Assembly (NCBI RefSeq): GCF_900156425.1
Contig: NZ_FTNO01000001.1
Span: 1,860,001-1,924,000, forward strand
Reading direction: 5' to 3'
Origin: Haladaptatus litoreus
GTDB lineage: Archaea; Halobacteriota; Halobacteria; Halobacteriales; Haladaptataceae
Length of the DNA stretch: 64,000 bases
A program made the position numbers and the translations under genes. The notes beneath the pieces were generated by a model. It searched no databases. It saw only the letters and a program-made list of their open reading frames with translations, and was not told where the DNA came from. This document shows, piece by piece, positions 16,696-25,241 of the stretch (its first letter is position 1; the number at the start of each line of letters is the position of its first letter).

Positions 16696-19380
16696 ATGCG
16701 ATTACATACCCGCGACGTTAGCCAAGACGTACGCGAACTCGGCGGCCTGCTCGGCGACGTGCTTTCTCGGCTTGGCTCGGAAAAGGCGTTCGAGTCGGTC
16801 GAAACCCTGCGAACCGAATCAATCGACTACCGGCGCGGGGAAACCGACTCCCGTGATGCGGTTCGGGACGAAATCAGGGGTCTATCGCCGGAACTGTCGG
16901 GCCACGTCGCCCGCTCCTTTGCGACCTACTTCGAACTCATCAACCTCGCGGAGGAGCGCCAGCGAGTCCGCGCGATTCGGGAGGGAACGCAGGAAGGGAC
17001 GCTCGACGATAGCCTTCGGGCGACCGCCGAAACGCTGGCCGAGAAGGATGCCGACCGGGAAACCGTCCAGCGGGTGCTTGAGGATGTTTCCGTGGTGCCG
17101 ACGTTTACGGCCCATCCGACGGAAGCGCGTCGGAAGACGGTGAAGGCGAAACTGCGGTCGGTCGCGGCTCTGCTGGCCGAGTTGGACGAGCGCAGACTGA
17201 CCGACAGGGAGCAGGCGAAACTGGAGCGACAGTTGGAGAGCGAGGTGACCGGGCTGTGGGAAACCCGCCAAGTGAGAAAGCGCAGACCGGACGTGACCGA
17301 CGAAGCGCGGAACGTCCTCTGGTACTTAGAGAACGTCCTGTTCGACATCGTCGGCGAGGTGTACGACGAACTCGACCGCACGGTCGGCGCGGAGTTCGAC
17401 ACTGACGTTCCGGAGCTATTTTCGTTTCGCTCGTGGGCCGGGAGCGACCGCGACGGCAACCCCTACGTCACGCCGGAAATCACAGCGGAGACGCTTGCCA
17501 ACCAGCGCGAAGTCGTGTTGGAACGCTACCGCGACGAGCTGAAACGGCTCTCCGGCGTGCTGAGTCAGGACGGCGACAGGGTTCGGACGAGCAGTGCGTT
17601 CACTGATAGCCTCGAAAGCGACCGAGAGCGGTTTCCCGCCATCGCCGAGCGGGCGACCGACCGCTATCCCGACGAACCCTACCGCCAGAAACTCGCGCTG
17701 ATGCGGGTTCGAATCGACCGCGTGGGCGACGTGCGACCCGGCGGGTACGCCGACGCCGAGGAACTGCTGGCCGACGTAACCGTCATCGCGGACAGCCTCC
17801 GCGAAAACGGCGGGGAGGCGGTCGTGGAAACGGAAGTTGACCCGCTCCTGCGGCAGGTCGAAACCTTCGGTTTCTCCCTCGCCTCGCTGGATTTGCGCGA
17901 CCATCAGGAAAACCACACGACGGCGATTGCGGAGGCGCTGGCCCGCGAGGGGTTCGACTACGATTCGATGAACGAGGACGAGCGCGTTTCACTGCTCACG
18001 GACGCGATTTTGCAGGACGAACCGATTATCAGCCTCGACCCAGAGGGGCTTTCGGAGACGGCTGGCCGGGTGCTGACGCTGTTTTCGGAAACCGCGAATT
18101 GGCAGAAAGAATACGGCCAGACGGCAATCGACACCTACTGCATCAGCATGACCGAGGAGGCGAGCCACGTCCTCGAAGTGCTGTTTCTGGCAGACCAAGC
18201 CGGAATCGTTGATTTGCCGGGGTACTCCGGACTGGACGTGGTTCCCCTGCTCGAAACCGAGTACGCCCTCTCGGGTGCCCGGCGCATCATCGGGACGCTG
18301 TTCGAAAACGAAGCCTACGCTGCAGCGCTGGAGGCACGCGGCGGTAGTCAGGAAATCATGCTCGGCTACTCCGATTCGAACAAGGAAAACGGCTTTTTGG
18401 CGGCGAACTGGAGCCTCTACAAGAACCAGAAGCGACTCGCCGAAATCGCCGAGGAGTACGACGTGACCCTCCGTCTGTTCCACGGACGCGGCGGGTCGAT
18501 TTCCCGCGGTGGCGGGCCGATGAACGAGGCCCTACTCGCGCTTCCACGGGAAACCGTCTCCGGACAGGTGAAGTTCACCGAACAGGGCGAGGCCATCGCC
18601 GAGAAGTACGCCAATCCCGCGATTGCCGAGCGAAACGTCGAACAGATGCTGGACGCCCAGATTCGCGCACGCTACGACGCGATAGACGAAGGCCCCGAAT
18701 CGCTCCCCGACGAATGGACGGAGACGATGGATATCGCGGCGGATACGGCCCGCGACGCCTACCGCGACCTGCTCGAATCGGACGGGTTCGTCTCCTACTT
18801 CGAGCAGGCGACACCGATTCAAGTCATCGAAGACCTCAATCTGGGGTCGCGCCCCGCCTCCCGTTCCGGCGAGCGAACCGTGGAAGACCTCCGGGCGATT
18901 CCGTGGGTGTTCTCGTGGACGCAATCGCGCTGCATTCTGCCGGGGTGGTACGCCCTCGCGGTCGGACTGGACGCCGTCATCGAAGATGGGAAGATGGATA
19001 CGCTTCAGGAGATGTACGAGGAGTGGCCCTTCTTCCGTACGACCTTAGACAACGCGACCTTGGCGCTGGCCCGCACCGACCTCGAAATTTCGGCAGAGTA
19101 CGCGACCCTCGCAGAGGACGATTTGCGCGAGGAGTTCTTCCCGCGGTTGGAAGCGGAACACGAGCGTTGTGTCGAACTCGTCACGGAAATCACGGGTCGT
19201 GACGAACTGCTCGAACGAGAATGGCTCCAGAACAGCCTCAGGCGGAGAAATCCATACGTTGACCCGCTCAACTTGCTTCAGGTGAATCTCCTTCGTCAAA
19301 CCCATCTCACCGAGACGGAGCGCCGGGCGCTCCGTCTCACGGTAACCGGGGTTGCGGCAGGGATGAAAAACACGGGATAA
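16696..19380 (+). CDS. ppc: phosphoenolpyruvate carboxylase
   Basis: 894 residues, full length for bacterial-type PEP carboxylase. The catalytic histidine is in FTAHPTE (H140), the glycine loop GRGGSISRGGGP is near 597-608, and the C-terminus ends in the functional KNTG. It makes oxaloacetate from PEP and bicarbonate and feeds the TCA cycle. Haloarchaea commonly carry this type. Intact reading frame and acidic surface indicate a working enzyme. It has its own promoter downstream of tfs. Confidence 0.97.
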   Translation: MRLHTRDVSQDVRELGGLLGDVLSRLGSEKAFESVETLRTESIDYRRGETDSRDAVRDEIRGLSPELSGHVARSFATYFELINLAEERQRVRAIREGTQEGTLDDSLRATAETLAEKDADRETVQRVLEDVSVVPTFTAHPTEARRKTVKAKLRSVAALLAELDERRLTDREQAKLERQLESEVTGLWETRQVRKRRPDVTDEARNVLWYLENVLFDIVGEVYDELDRTVGAEFDTDVPELFSFRSWAGSDRDGNPYVTPEITAETLANQREVVLERYRDELKRLSGVLSQDGDRVRTSSAFTDSLESDRERFPAIAERATDRYPDEPYRQKLALMRVRIDRVGDVRPGGYADAEELLADVTVIADSLRENGGEAVVETEVDPLLRQVETFGFSLASLDLRDHQENHTTAIAEALAREGFDYDSMNEDERVSLLTDAILQDEPIISLDPEGLSETAGRVLTLFSETANWQKEYGQTAIDTYCISMTEEASHVLEVLFLADQAGIVDLPGYSGLDVVPLLETEYALSGARRIIGTLFENEAYAAALEARGGSQEIMLGYSDSNKENGFLAANWSLYKNQKRLAEIAEEYDVTLRLFHGRGGSISRGGGPMNEALLALPRETVSGQVKFTEQGEAIAEKYANPAIAERNVEQMLDAQIRARYDAIDEGPESLPDEWTETMDIAADTARDAYRDLLESDGFVSYFEQATPIQVIEDLNLGSRPASRSGERTVEDLRAIPWVFSWTQSRCILPGWYALAVGLDAVIEDGKMDTLQEMYEEWPFFRTTLDNATLALARTDLEISAEYATLAEDDLREEFFPRLEAEHERCVELVTEITGRDELLEREWLQNSLRRRNPYVDPLNLLQVNLLRQTHLTETERRALRLTVTGVAAGMKNTG

Positions 19381-19458
19381 ACCGAAAAGAGAGAGAGAAA
19401 CCGAGGAGAATCGGTGAGACGGGTGCACGCACCCGACCCGCCGAATTGAGTCACAGTT

Positions 19459-19673
19459 TCAGATTCGGTTGATACTACTCCCGCCTTCGCCGAGGTGGGT
19501 GACGATTTCGTCCAGTTCCTCGTTCGTTCCCGCGATGGACGACACCTCGTTCGACACGCAAGTCGCCGTCTCTGAGGCACCGGCTATCAATCCTCGCTAT
19601 CGAAATCCAGAAACGATTTTCGCCGGTCAATTTCCGCCGCGTCGATGCCCATTTCGGCGAGTTGTGCGTCCAT
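19459..19673 (-). pseudogene. remnant of a HemAT-like heme aerotaxis transducer
   Basis: Two short fragments lie in the same direction in different frames. From 19673 leftward, MDAQLAEMGIDAAEIDRRKS and LDFDSED then a stop matches the N-terminus of the globin-sensor domain of HemAT proteins (LGID-x-EIxxRKxFLxF). From about 19594 to the stop at 19459 the sequence ASETATCVSNEVSSIAGTNE then LDEIVTHL resembles the extreme C-terminus of a methyl-accepting transducer. The whole middle is missing, so this is a deletion-and-decay product. Similarity is judged by eye. Confidence 0.5.
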
Positions 19674-19830
19674 GTCCACCTGCGCGCCGAGTTCCGATTT
19701 CCGAATATCTCGTCCGTATCGTCCGTGTTCGAAATTCGGTTTAACGCCTTTAAATTACTATTTTTTCGACAGTGGAAATTTCAGGGACAAACATTAGGGA
19801 TGTTCGTGCTGTGTGCTGGTTCGGGAAAGT

Positions 19831-20340
19831 ATGGACGGAGTCAACAGGCGACGATTTCTCGAACTGGCGGCAGGGACGGTCGGACTCGCTGGCACTGCAC
19901 ACGGAGCGACCCAAGGGGCGTTTCGGTTCAATCGTAGAATGGTGTTCGAAGACCCCGACGTGCTGTCGGATTCGTATTTGAACCGTATCGTCCTCGTCAC
20001 GGACAAGTCGGAACCCGACACCGGCATCCCGTCCGTCGGCGGGTGTGGATTCGACCAACCGTGGCCACCCGAAGGGGTAGACGTATTTCAGGGGCTCGTG
20101 GTCGAATGGCGAAACCGGGACACGGCCAGATTGTTCGGGACGGATAGACGGGTACGAGCCGAAAAGCTCGTCCAACGCGATCTCTACGTCGAACGCCGGG
20201 AAACGCCAGTCGAAATCGGCACGCCGTTCGTCATCAACAACGTCGTTCGATGTCCGGACGGGCTTGTCGGTGTGGAAGCGGGACAGATACCGGGGATTCG
20301 AATCGAGACGCCTTCCGGCAACGAGGAAGGTGCGGGGTGA
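19831..20340 (+). CDS. Tat-exported protein, unknown function
   Basis: 169 residues. The N-terminus has NRRRFLELAAGTVGLAGTAHG, a twin-arginine signal ending in an AHG-A cleavage site with no lipobox. The mature part is beta-rich and contains a two-cysteine pair (GGCGF and VVRCPDG). No domain is recognised. Start at ATG 19831 puts the RR motif at residues 6-8. It is the first gene after the transducer remnant and is followed by the broken lipoprotein gene. Confidence 0.65.
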   Translation: MDGVNRRRFLELAAGTVGLAGTAHGATQGAFRFNRRMVFEDPDVLSDSYLNRIVLVTDKSEPDTGIPSVGGCGFDQPWPPEGVDVFQGLVVEWRNRDTARLFGTDRRVRAEKLVQRDLYVERRETPVEIGTPFVINNVVRCPDGLVGVEAGQIPGIRIETPSGNEEGAG

Positions 20341-20360
20341 AAGAGTCGCTTCCCTGAAAG

Positions 20361-20367
20361 TATTTAT
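20361..20367 (+). promoter_or_regulatory. TATA box of the broken lipoprotein gene
   Basis: TATTTAT lies 23-29 bases before ATG 20390. It supports 20390 as the original start codon, which is important because the gene that follows is frameshifted. Confidence 0.5.
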
Positions 20368-20389
20368 CAGATGGCGCGCGAAACGACGT

Positions 20390-20690
20390 ATGAAACGCCG
20401 TCGTCTGCTCTCCGTTTCCGCATCACACTCGCCGGTTGCGCCAGTCTGTCTACCGACAGGAAAGCCACGAGAACCACACGGACGACGAACACGACCACCA
20501 AATCGAATACGGTAACGAAGACAACGAAGGAGACAGAAACGACGACGATTTCCAAATCGTTCAGTCGAACCGTCGGCGAGTCGATTCCGAACGTGGCAGG
20601 ACGACTATCGTCACTATGCCGAAAAACTGGTTCTCGTGTGGGAGAACGGAACCATCGACCGCGACGTTAAAATCGGGGAGACAAAGTAGA
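20390..20690 (+). pseudogene. frameshifted lipoprotein gene
   Basis: The ATG opens MKRRRLLSVSA, a typical lipoprotein signal start. The lipobox TLAGC and a Thr-rich spacer (TRTTRTTNTTTK) occur only in a second frame, and the C-terminal part WQDDYRHYAEKLVLVWENGT to the stop at 20688-20690 returns to the first frame, which contains a stop at 20513. At least two frameshifts are needed to rebuild the protein, so it is likely inactivated. The intact promoter suggests recent damage or sequence errors. Confidence 0.48.
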
Positions 20691-20696
20691 TTCGTC

Positions 20697-21527
20697 CTAC
20701 GGCTGTGCGATGGTCAGCCAGAAAATGAAGACGACCACGCCGCCGAGCGTCGTGCTGGCGACGGCGTGGGTACGAAGTTTGTCGAGCAGGTGGTGTGCGT
20801 CGTCGGAGAGCTGTGCGACCTCGTACACCTCGCCGCCGAGTTCACAGCGCGGGAGGAAGTCCATCGCGACGTGGAGGAAGACGCCCGCGGCGAATCCGAA
20901 GACGATGCCGTTGATCGCGTCGCTGGACGGAACGTTGAGAAGTGCGGAGAGGATTGCGGTGATGCCGACGCCCGCCGCGGGAAGGAGGAGAACCGAGACG
21001 GGTTTGCCCGCGCGCTGGAGGCGATGGGCCGCGACGTAGCCCGCCGGGCCTTTGTGCGAGACGATGGCGAGTCCGAGCAGGAGGCCGAGTTCGGGCATGT
21101 TGCCGTACACGAGTCCGATGATGGCTCCTGCGGTGAGCGAATGGGCAGTCAGTTCGAGCGCAGCGTGGTCGAAGGGAACGTCCAAGTGCATCAGTCGATG
21201 GCCGATGGTGTGCGCGCCGAAGCCGGTTAGAATACCGAAGGCGATACCGAACCCGCCGAATTGGGGATGATGACCGATTGCGTTCGGGACGAGAAACACC
21301 GCGGCGCTGGTTATCATCGCGCCACTCGCCAGCCCGAACGCCCAGACGAGTTTTCTCGCGTGCGTGGACTCGCCCGAACGCGACCCGAGCGCGGCGGCCC
21401 CCGCCATCGCGGCGAACGCGACCCACGCGATTGCGAGCACTTTGTCCAACTCCGCGGACATCGCAAAGCCCGACAGCACGACGAGGGCGAGAAATCCAAG
21501 AAGTCCGATTCGAGACAGCCGTGACAT
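20697..21527 (-). CDS. ZIP-family metal transporter (second copy)
   Basis: 276 residues with eight helices. ZIP signatures are the HS pair in LTAHSLTAG (about 129) and the HK pair in IVSHKGPAG (about 158), with a further His in LHVAMDFLP (about 219). Metal selectivity cannot be read from the sequence. ATG 21527 gives a hydrophobic start; the frame upstream of it is not coding-like. It is divergent from the small membrane protein with 84 bases between starts, and its stop lies six bases from the lipoprotein pseudogene. Confidence 0.82.
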   Translation of the reverse strand: MSRLSRIGLLGFLALVVLSGFAMSAELDKVLAIAWVAFAAMAGAAALGSRSGESTHARKLVWAFGLASGAMITSAAVFLVPNAIGHHPQFGGFGIAFGILTGFGAHTIGHRLMHLDVPFDHAALELTAHSLTAGAIIGLVYGNMPELGLLLGLAIVSHKGPAGYVAAHRLQRAGKPVSVLLLPAAGVGITAILSALLNVPSSDAINGIVFGFAAGVFLHVAMDFLPRCELGGEVYEVAQLSDDAHHLLDKLRTHAVASTTLGGVVVFIFWLTIAQP

Positions 21528-21581
21528 GGTTATTAATCTTCGACTGAATCTTATTACACCGTCGGTTTTCGGCCACAACAC

Positions 21582-21588
21582 TAATTTA
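21582..21588 (+). promoter_or_regulatory. TATA box of the small membrane protein
   Basis: TAATTTA ends 24 bases before ATG 21612, giving a leaderless start there and arguing against the in-frame GTG at 21591. Confidence 0.5.
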
Positions 21589-21611
21589 TTGTGACATACT
21601 CGGCACGAGTA

Positions 21612-21863
21612 ATGCAGACGAAGACGGTTCGAAACGCCCTTCCCCTTCCCGCCGGTCGTGCAGTGCAGGTGCTCGTAATGGTCGCACTGTTCGCGGCGAC
21701 GATGCCCTTCGCAGACGCAGTCGTCTCCGGAACGCTCTCGCGCCTCGGTTTCTCCGTGACCAGCACCGGCTTGCATCAGGCGTTCCAACTGCTGTTCGTC
21801 GGGGGAATGTCCGCCAGTGTCGCGCTCTGCTGTTTCGCCTGCTGGCGCGTCGTGCGGTCGTAA
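21612..21863 (+). CDS. small two-helix membrane protein
   Basis: 83 residues with two hydrophobic helices (about 14-33 and 53-78) and a Cys-rich second helix (ALCCFACW). It ends 4 bases before the DUF2071 gene start, so the two are almost certainly co-transcribed. The function is unknown. The ATG is set by a TATA box 24 bases upstream. Confidence 0.6.
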   Translation: MQTKTVRNALPLPAGRAVQVLVMVALFAATMPFADAVVSGTLSRLGFSVTSTGLHQAFQLLFVGGMSASVALCCFACWRVVRS

Positions 21864-21867
21864 GGTT

Positions 21868-22548
21868 ATGCGTGCGCTCCAGTTCACGTGGCAGGATTGC
21901 CTGTTCGTCCACTGGCCGGTCGAACGCGACGCGCTTCGAACCGTCGTCCCGGATTCTCTAGCGCTCGATACCGACGAGGGACAGGCGTGGGTCAGCGCTC
22001 TCGCTTCCACCGTCGAAAACGCCAGACCGCCGGGAGTACCAGTGAAATTCGGAATGACGTTCCCACAGGTCAACTTCCGAACCTACGTTCGCCTCGGCCA
22101 CACTACGGGCGTCTATTTTCTGAGCCTCGACACCAGCAGTCGCCTCGCGGTTCGCGTCGCCCGGTCACTCTACCGACTGCCGTACTACTACGCAGACATC
22201 GTCGTGGATTCCGGGTCACGCCACCGAGTTCGGAGTCGGCGCATGCATCGCGATGCGCCCCCGGCCGAGTTCGAAGCGACCTACGAACCGGAGGGGACTG
22301 CAAAGACGCCGGAATCAGGGACGCTCTCCGCGTTCCTTTCGGAACGCTATCGCCTGTTCGTCCCGCAAGCGGGACTCACGACCAGAATCGAGCACGACCC
22401 GTGGAATCTATATCCCGCGACTGCCGACGTGAGCGCGGAATCGCTGTTCGAAGCAGTTGGACTATCCACGCCGCACCGAGAACCACGAGTTCGGTACTGC
22501 CCGCGAATGGAATTTCAGGTACAGACACCCACGCGAATCGAGAAGTAG
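21868..22548 (+). CDS. DUF2071/YqjF-family protein
   Basis: 226 residues. Signatures are the N-terminal FTWQDCLFVHWPVERDALR, the FPQVNFRTYVR strand, the GVYFLSLDTSSRLAVRVAR strand-helix and RLPYYYADI. These match the DUF2071 (YqjF) acetoacetate-decarboxylase-like fold family, which lacks a proven activity. No signal or membrane segment. It is co-transcribed with the small membrane protein upstream. Confidence 0.8.
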   Translation: MRALQFTWQDCLFVHWPVERDALRTVVPDSLALDTDEGQAWVSALASTVENARPPGVPVKFGMTFPQVNFRTYVRLGHTTGVYFLSLDTSSRLAVRVARSLYRLPYYYADIVVDSGSRHRVRSRRMHRDAPPAEFEATYEPEGTAKTPESGTLSAFLSERYRLFVPQAGLTTRIEHDPWNLYPATADVSAESLFEAVGLSTPHREPRVRYCPRMEFQVQTPTRIEK

Positions 22549-22623
22549 ATTGGAGTGAAAATCGGGTTCGGGATACAGTGTCAAAACGTTTTTAAAAGTC
22601 GTCTTCGACTGAATCCGCCCTTT

Positions 22624-23145
22624 TTACCAAGAAACTTCGAACGTTCGCTCGGCCGCCGCCTCGTCCTCTTCGACTTGGACGAACGCGCCGCTGTTGTTGA
22701 ACTTTTTGACGATTCCTTCGACGATTCCTTGGTCCATCGACGCTGGGTATGGCGTTTCGCACACCATTCGGCCGCTGGTTTCGCCGGTTTTCTCGAACTC
22801 GTAATAGCCGACATCGCCTCGGTGGTGCATCTGATACACATCGTCCAGCGCCGTCAAGGCGGCTTCGACGTTGTCGATTGCTGGCGGCCATTCGACGGTT
22901 TCCGGAATCTCCTTGCCGATCGTTTTCACGGTTCGCGGGCCAATCACGTCGACGAGTTCGTCGAGTGCGTTGATGGCGCCTTCGAGGGAGTACCACTCGC
23001 CCGGTTGTGGTTCCGGAATCCCGTGACTGTCGAGCACGTCGATAACGCGCTTTCGATACGCGTCCGACAGTCGTGAGACGCCCTCAACGAGGGATGAGAG
23101 TGAATCGCCTTTTACCTCTGCACCTGCTGTTGCCATCTGAGCCAT
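22624..23145 (-). CDS. conserved haloarchaeal protein, unknown function
   Basis: 173 residues from ATG 23145, with a TATA-like TTTAATAT about 25 bases upstream. The fold appears mixed alpha/beta: a helical N-terminus, then PGEWYSLEGAINALDELVD, IGKEIPETVEWPP, a GDVGYYEFEKTG strand pair and CETPYPASMDQGIVEGIVK. The pattern resembles small ligand-binding domains such as the V4R/heme-NO-like group, but the resemblance is too weak for a name. It is convergent with the DUF2071 gene. Confidence 0.62.
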   Translation of the reverse strand: MAQMATAGAEVKGDSLSSLVEGVSRLSDAYRKRVIDVLDSHGIPEPQPGEWYSLEGAINALDELVDVIGPRTVKTIGKEIPETVEWPPAIDNVEAALTALDDVYQMHHRGDVGYYEFEKTGETSGRMVCETPYPASMDQGIVEGIVKKFNNSGAFVQVEEDEAAAERTFEVSW

Positions 23146-23320
23146 AAAAAGCCACTCTCGTACACATATTAAATAGGTTACTATTATCAATTTAAATAAT
23201 TTGGGGGGAAGTTAATAGAGTAGAGGAGAAATACCAGAGATAGACGACAGCACCGTCTTATACACGCAAACCGATTTGATTAGCCACTGGTAAAGTGTGT
23301 CTTATGATAACACCCATAAG

Positions 23321-23327
23321 TTTATTA
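23321..23327 (+). promoter_or_regulatory. TATA box of the methyltransferase-like gene
   Basis: TTTATTA lies 24-30 bases before ATG 23351 in an A/T-rich stretch and fits a leaderless start. An in-frame ATG-like extension from 23297 is therefore rejected. Confidence 0.5.
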
Positions 23328-23350
23328 TTTTCAAACTATTGTATCTAAAT

Positions 23351-24082
23351 ATGAGCGTCGAAGACTATTCTTCCAAACTCGAAACGACGCACGAAACCTA
23401 CGAAATCGAGGATGTGGCTTTCATCGGCCGCACACTCGAAGAGTACGTGCGTATGTTCGACCTCGACTTAGCGGAACTCGATGACGCCGCGATTCTCGAC
23501 TGCCCGTCGGGTGCCTGTGCGTTCGTCGCCGAGGCGACCAAACTCGGCATTTCCGCGGTCGGCGCGGACGTGATGTATCAGTCCGACTACGGCGACCTCA
23601 ACGAACGCGGCGAGGTGGACATCGAAATGGCGCTCGACGGCTTCGACGGCGTCGAAGATCTGTTCGAATGGGAGTTCTACGGCGACGTAGACGGCGTTCG
23701 AGAACACTGGACGAACGCCTACGAAACGTTCCTCGGTGATTACTCCGTGGGGCTTTCCTCCGGTCGGTACGTCCCCGCGAAACTCCCGAATCTCCCCTTC
23801 GAGGACGACGAGTTCACCCTCACGCTTTCGGCGCACTTACTATTTCTGTACGCCGACCGACTCAGCCACGAGTTCCACGTCGAATCACTGTGCGAACTCG
23901 CCCGCGTCACCGAGAACGAAGTCCGCGTCTACCCGCTCGCTGACTTCGAAGGCACGCCGTATCCACGACTGGACGAGATTCTCGAAGCACTGGCAGAAGA
24001 CGGTCATGGCGTCGAAATCGAATCCGTCCCGTTCGAGTTCCAGCGCGGAGCAAGCGACATCCTCGTCATCGACTGCGCTTGA
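23351..24082 (+). CDS. class I SAM-dependent methyltransferase-like protein
   Basis: 243 residues. AAILDCPSGACAFVAEA (about 46-62) matches motif I of Rossmann methyltransferases, with D/C in place of part of the glycine-rich loop, and GISAVGADVMYQSD follows as motif II. LPFEDDEFTLTLSAHLLFLY (from about 158) matches the motif IV/post-IV strand and helix. The substrate is unknown. It begins a run of four rightward genes (glycosyltransferase, beta-RFAP-like, RecA-like), separated by gaps of 17-131 bases, which may be functionally related. Confidence 0.72.
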   Translation: MSVEDYSSKLETTHETYEIEDVAFIGRTLEEYVRMFDLDLAELDDAAILDCPSGACAFVAEATKLGISAVGADVMYQSDYGDLNERGEVDIEMALDGFDGVEDLFEWEFYGDVDGVREHWTNAYETFLGDYSVGLSSGRYVPAKLPNLPFEDDEFTLTLSAHLLFLYADRLSHEFHVESLCELARVTENEVRVYPLADFEGTPYPRLDEILEALAEDGHGVEIESVPFEFQRGASDILVIDCA

Positions 24083-24213
24083 GTTCAGTTACTCGTCTTT
24101 CGACCGGTTCCCGTTGACGCGCCTGCCTCCGAACGCCATTCTATTGTCTACTATTTATCCACATCACGCATAAAATCCAAATATACTTGCCGCGGCACCG
24201 TAGACAGTCATCC

Positions 24214-25194
24214 ATGAGTCGGACCGTCGCCGTCGCGCATTATCCGGAGGGTGCTGGTCACGCGACCCGAATGCTGGCCGTGGCACAAGCACTGGAAGGG
24301 CCGGAAACAGATGTCGTCCTTGCTGGTGGGGGTCCCGGGTCGCAGTTCATCGAATACAACGGCTACGAGGCATACCACCCCGCGACAGTCGATTACATCG
24401 GAGACTATCAAGGTGGCTCTCTTTTCGACGTTCTCACGCGGAGCGTTCCGAACAGCGCGAAACGGGTGTTCGATTTCGCTCGATGGCTCCGACAAGAAGA
24501 CCCCGCCGCGCTCATCACGGACGACATGTTCGCCGCGATGGCTGCCCAACTGACCGACACGCCACTGTACGTACTCACCCACAACGCCGCGTCCTACTAC
24601 GACGCCGCGGTCGAACAGGCGTTTACGTGGTTGCTCAATCGCTATCAACTGTCGGTGGCCCACGCATTCCTCTATCCCGCCGTCTGGCCGCCAGACAGGG
24701 GCGACCCGCCGGGCGTCGTCCACATCCCTCCCATCGCGCTCGAACCGAACGGCGCGGAGGCACCGGACGACGTTGGTGTCCTCGTCGTCCCTAGCACGTA
24801 CTCCACGAACTTCGACGAACTCGCGCGAATGCTTCGGGCGGAAGGCCACACCGTCACACTCGTCGGCGACGACGACTGGGAGTGTGCCGCGTCGCTCCTG
24901 CCGTGGATTCGGTCGGCCGACGTAGTCGTCTGTTCGGGCTACTCCACCGTGATGGAGGCCGCCGTGGGAGGTACGCCGTGCATCATCTACCCCTTCACGG
25001 ACGAACAGCACGGCGTTTCGCGGGTCATCGAACGAAGAGGGCTTCGCGGGTTCCAAGTAGAACACTCGATTCCGCACGTCGTCCGCGCGGTACGCCACCC
25101 GCCGGAATCGCCCAGCCACGAAAACGGTGCGAAGCGGGCCGCGGAGTTCGTCCTCGACCATATGAAACGAGAAACGGTCCCGATACCGCGGTAA
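24214..25194 (+). CDS. GT-B glycosyltransferase (GT1/GT28-like)
   Basis: 326 residues. The N-terminal domain has GAGHATRMLAVAQAL (about 13-27), and the C-terminal nucleotide-sugar site has GYSTVMEAAVGGTPCIIYP (242-260) followed by TDEQHG, as in MurG-like and GT1-like enzymes. It should transfer a sugar from an NDP-sugar to a lipid or protein acceptor at the membrane face. The acceptor is unknown. It is placed between the methyltransferase-like and beta-RFAP-synthase-like genes. Confidence 0.82.
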   Translation: MSRTVAVAHYPEGAGHATRMLAVAQALEGPETDVVLAGGGPGSQFIEYNGYEAYHPATVDYIGDYQGGSLFDVLTRSVPNSAKRVFDFARWLRQEDPAALITDDMFAAMAAQLTDTPLYVLTHNAASYYDAAVEQAFTWLLNRYQLSVAHAFLYPAVWPPDRGDPPGVVHIPPIALEPNGAEAPDDVGVLVVPSTYSTNFDELARMLRAEGHTVTLVGDDDWECAASLLPWIRSADVVVCSGYSTVMEAAVGGTPCIIYPFTDEQHGVSRVIERRGLRGFQVEHSIPHVVRAVRHPPESPSHENGAKRAAEFVLDHMKRETVPIPR

Positions 25195-25241
25195 TTTGCC
25201 ACTGCCGAAATCGGCTTTTTTCCCTCCGCTGACCTGTACGT

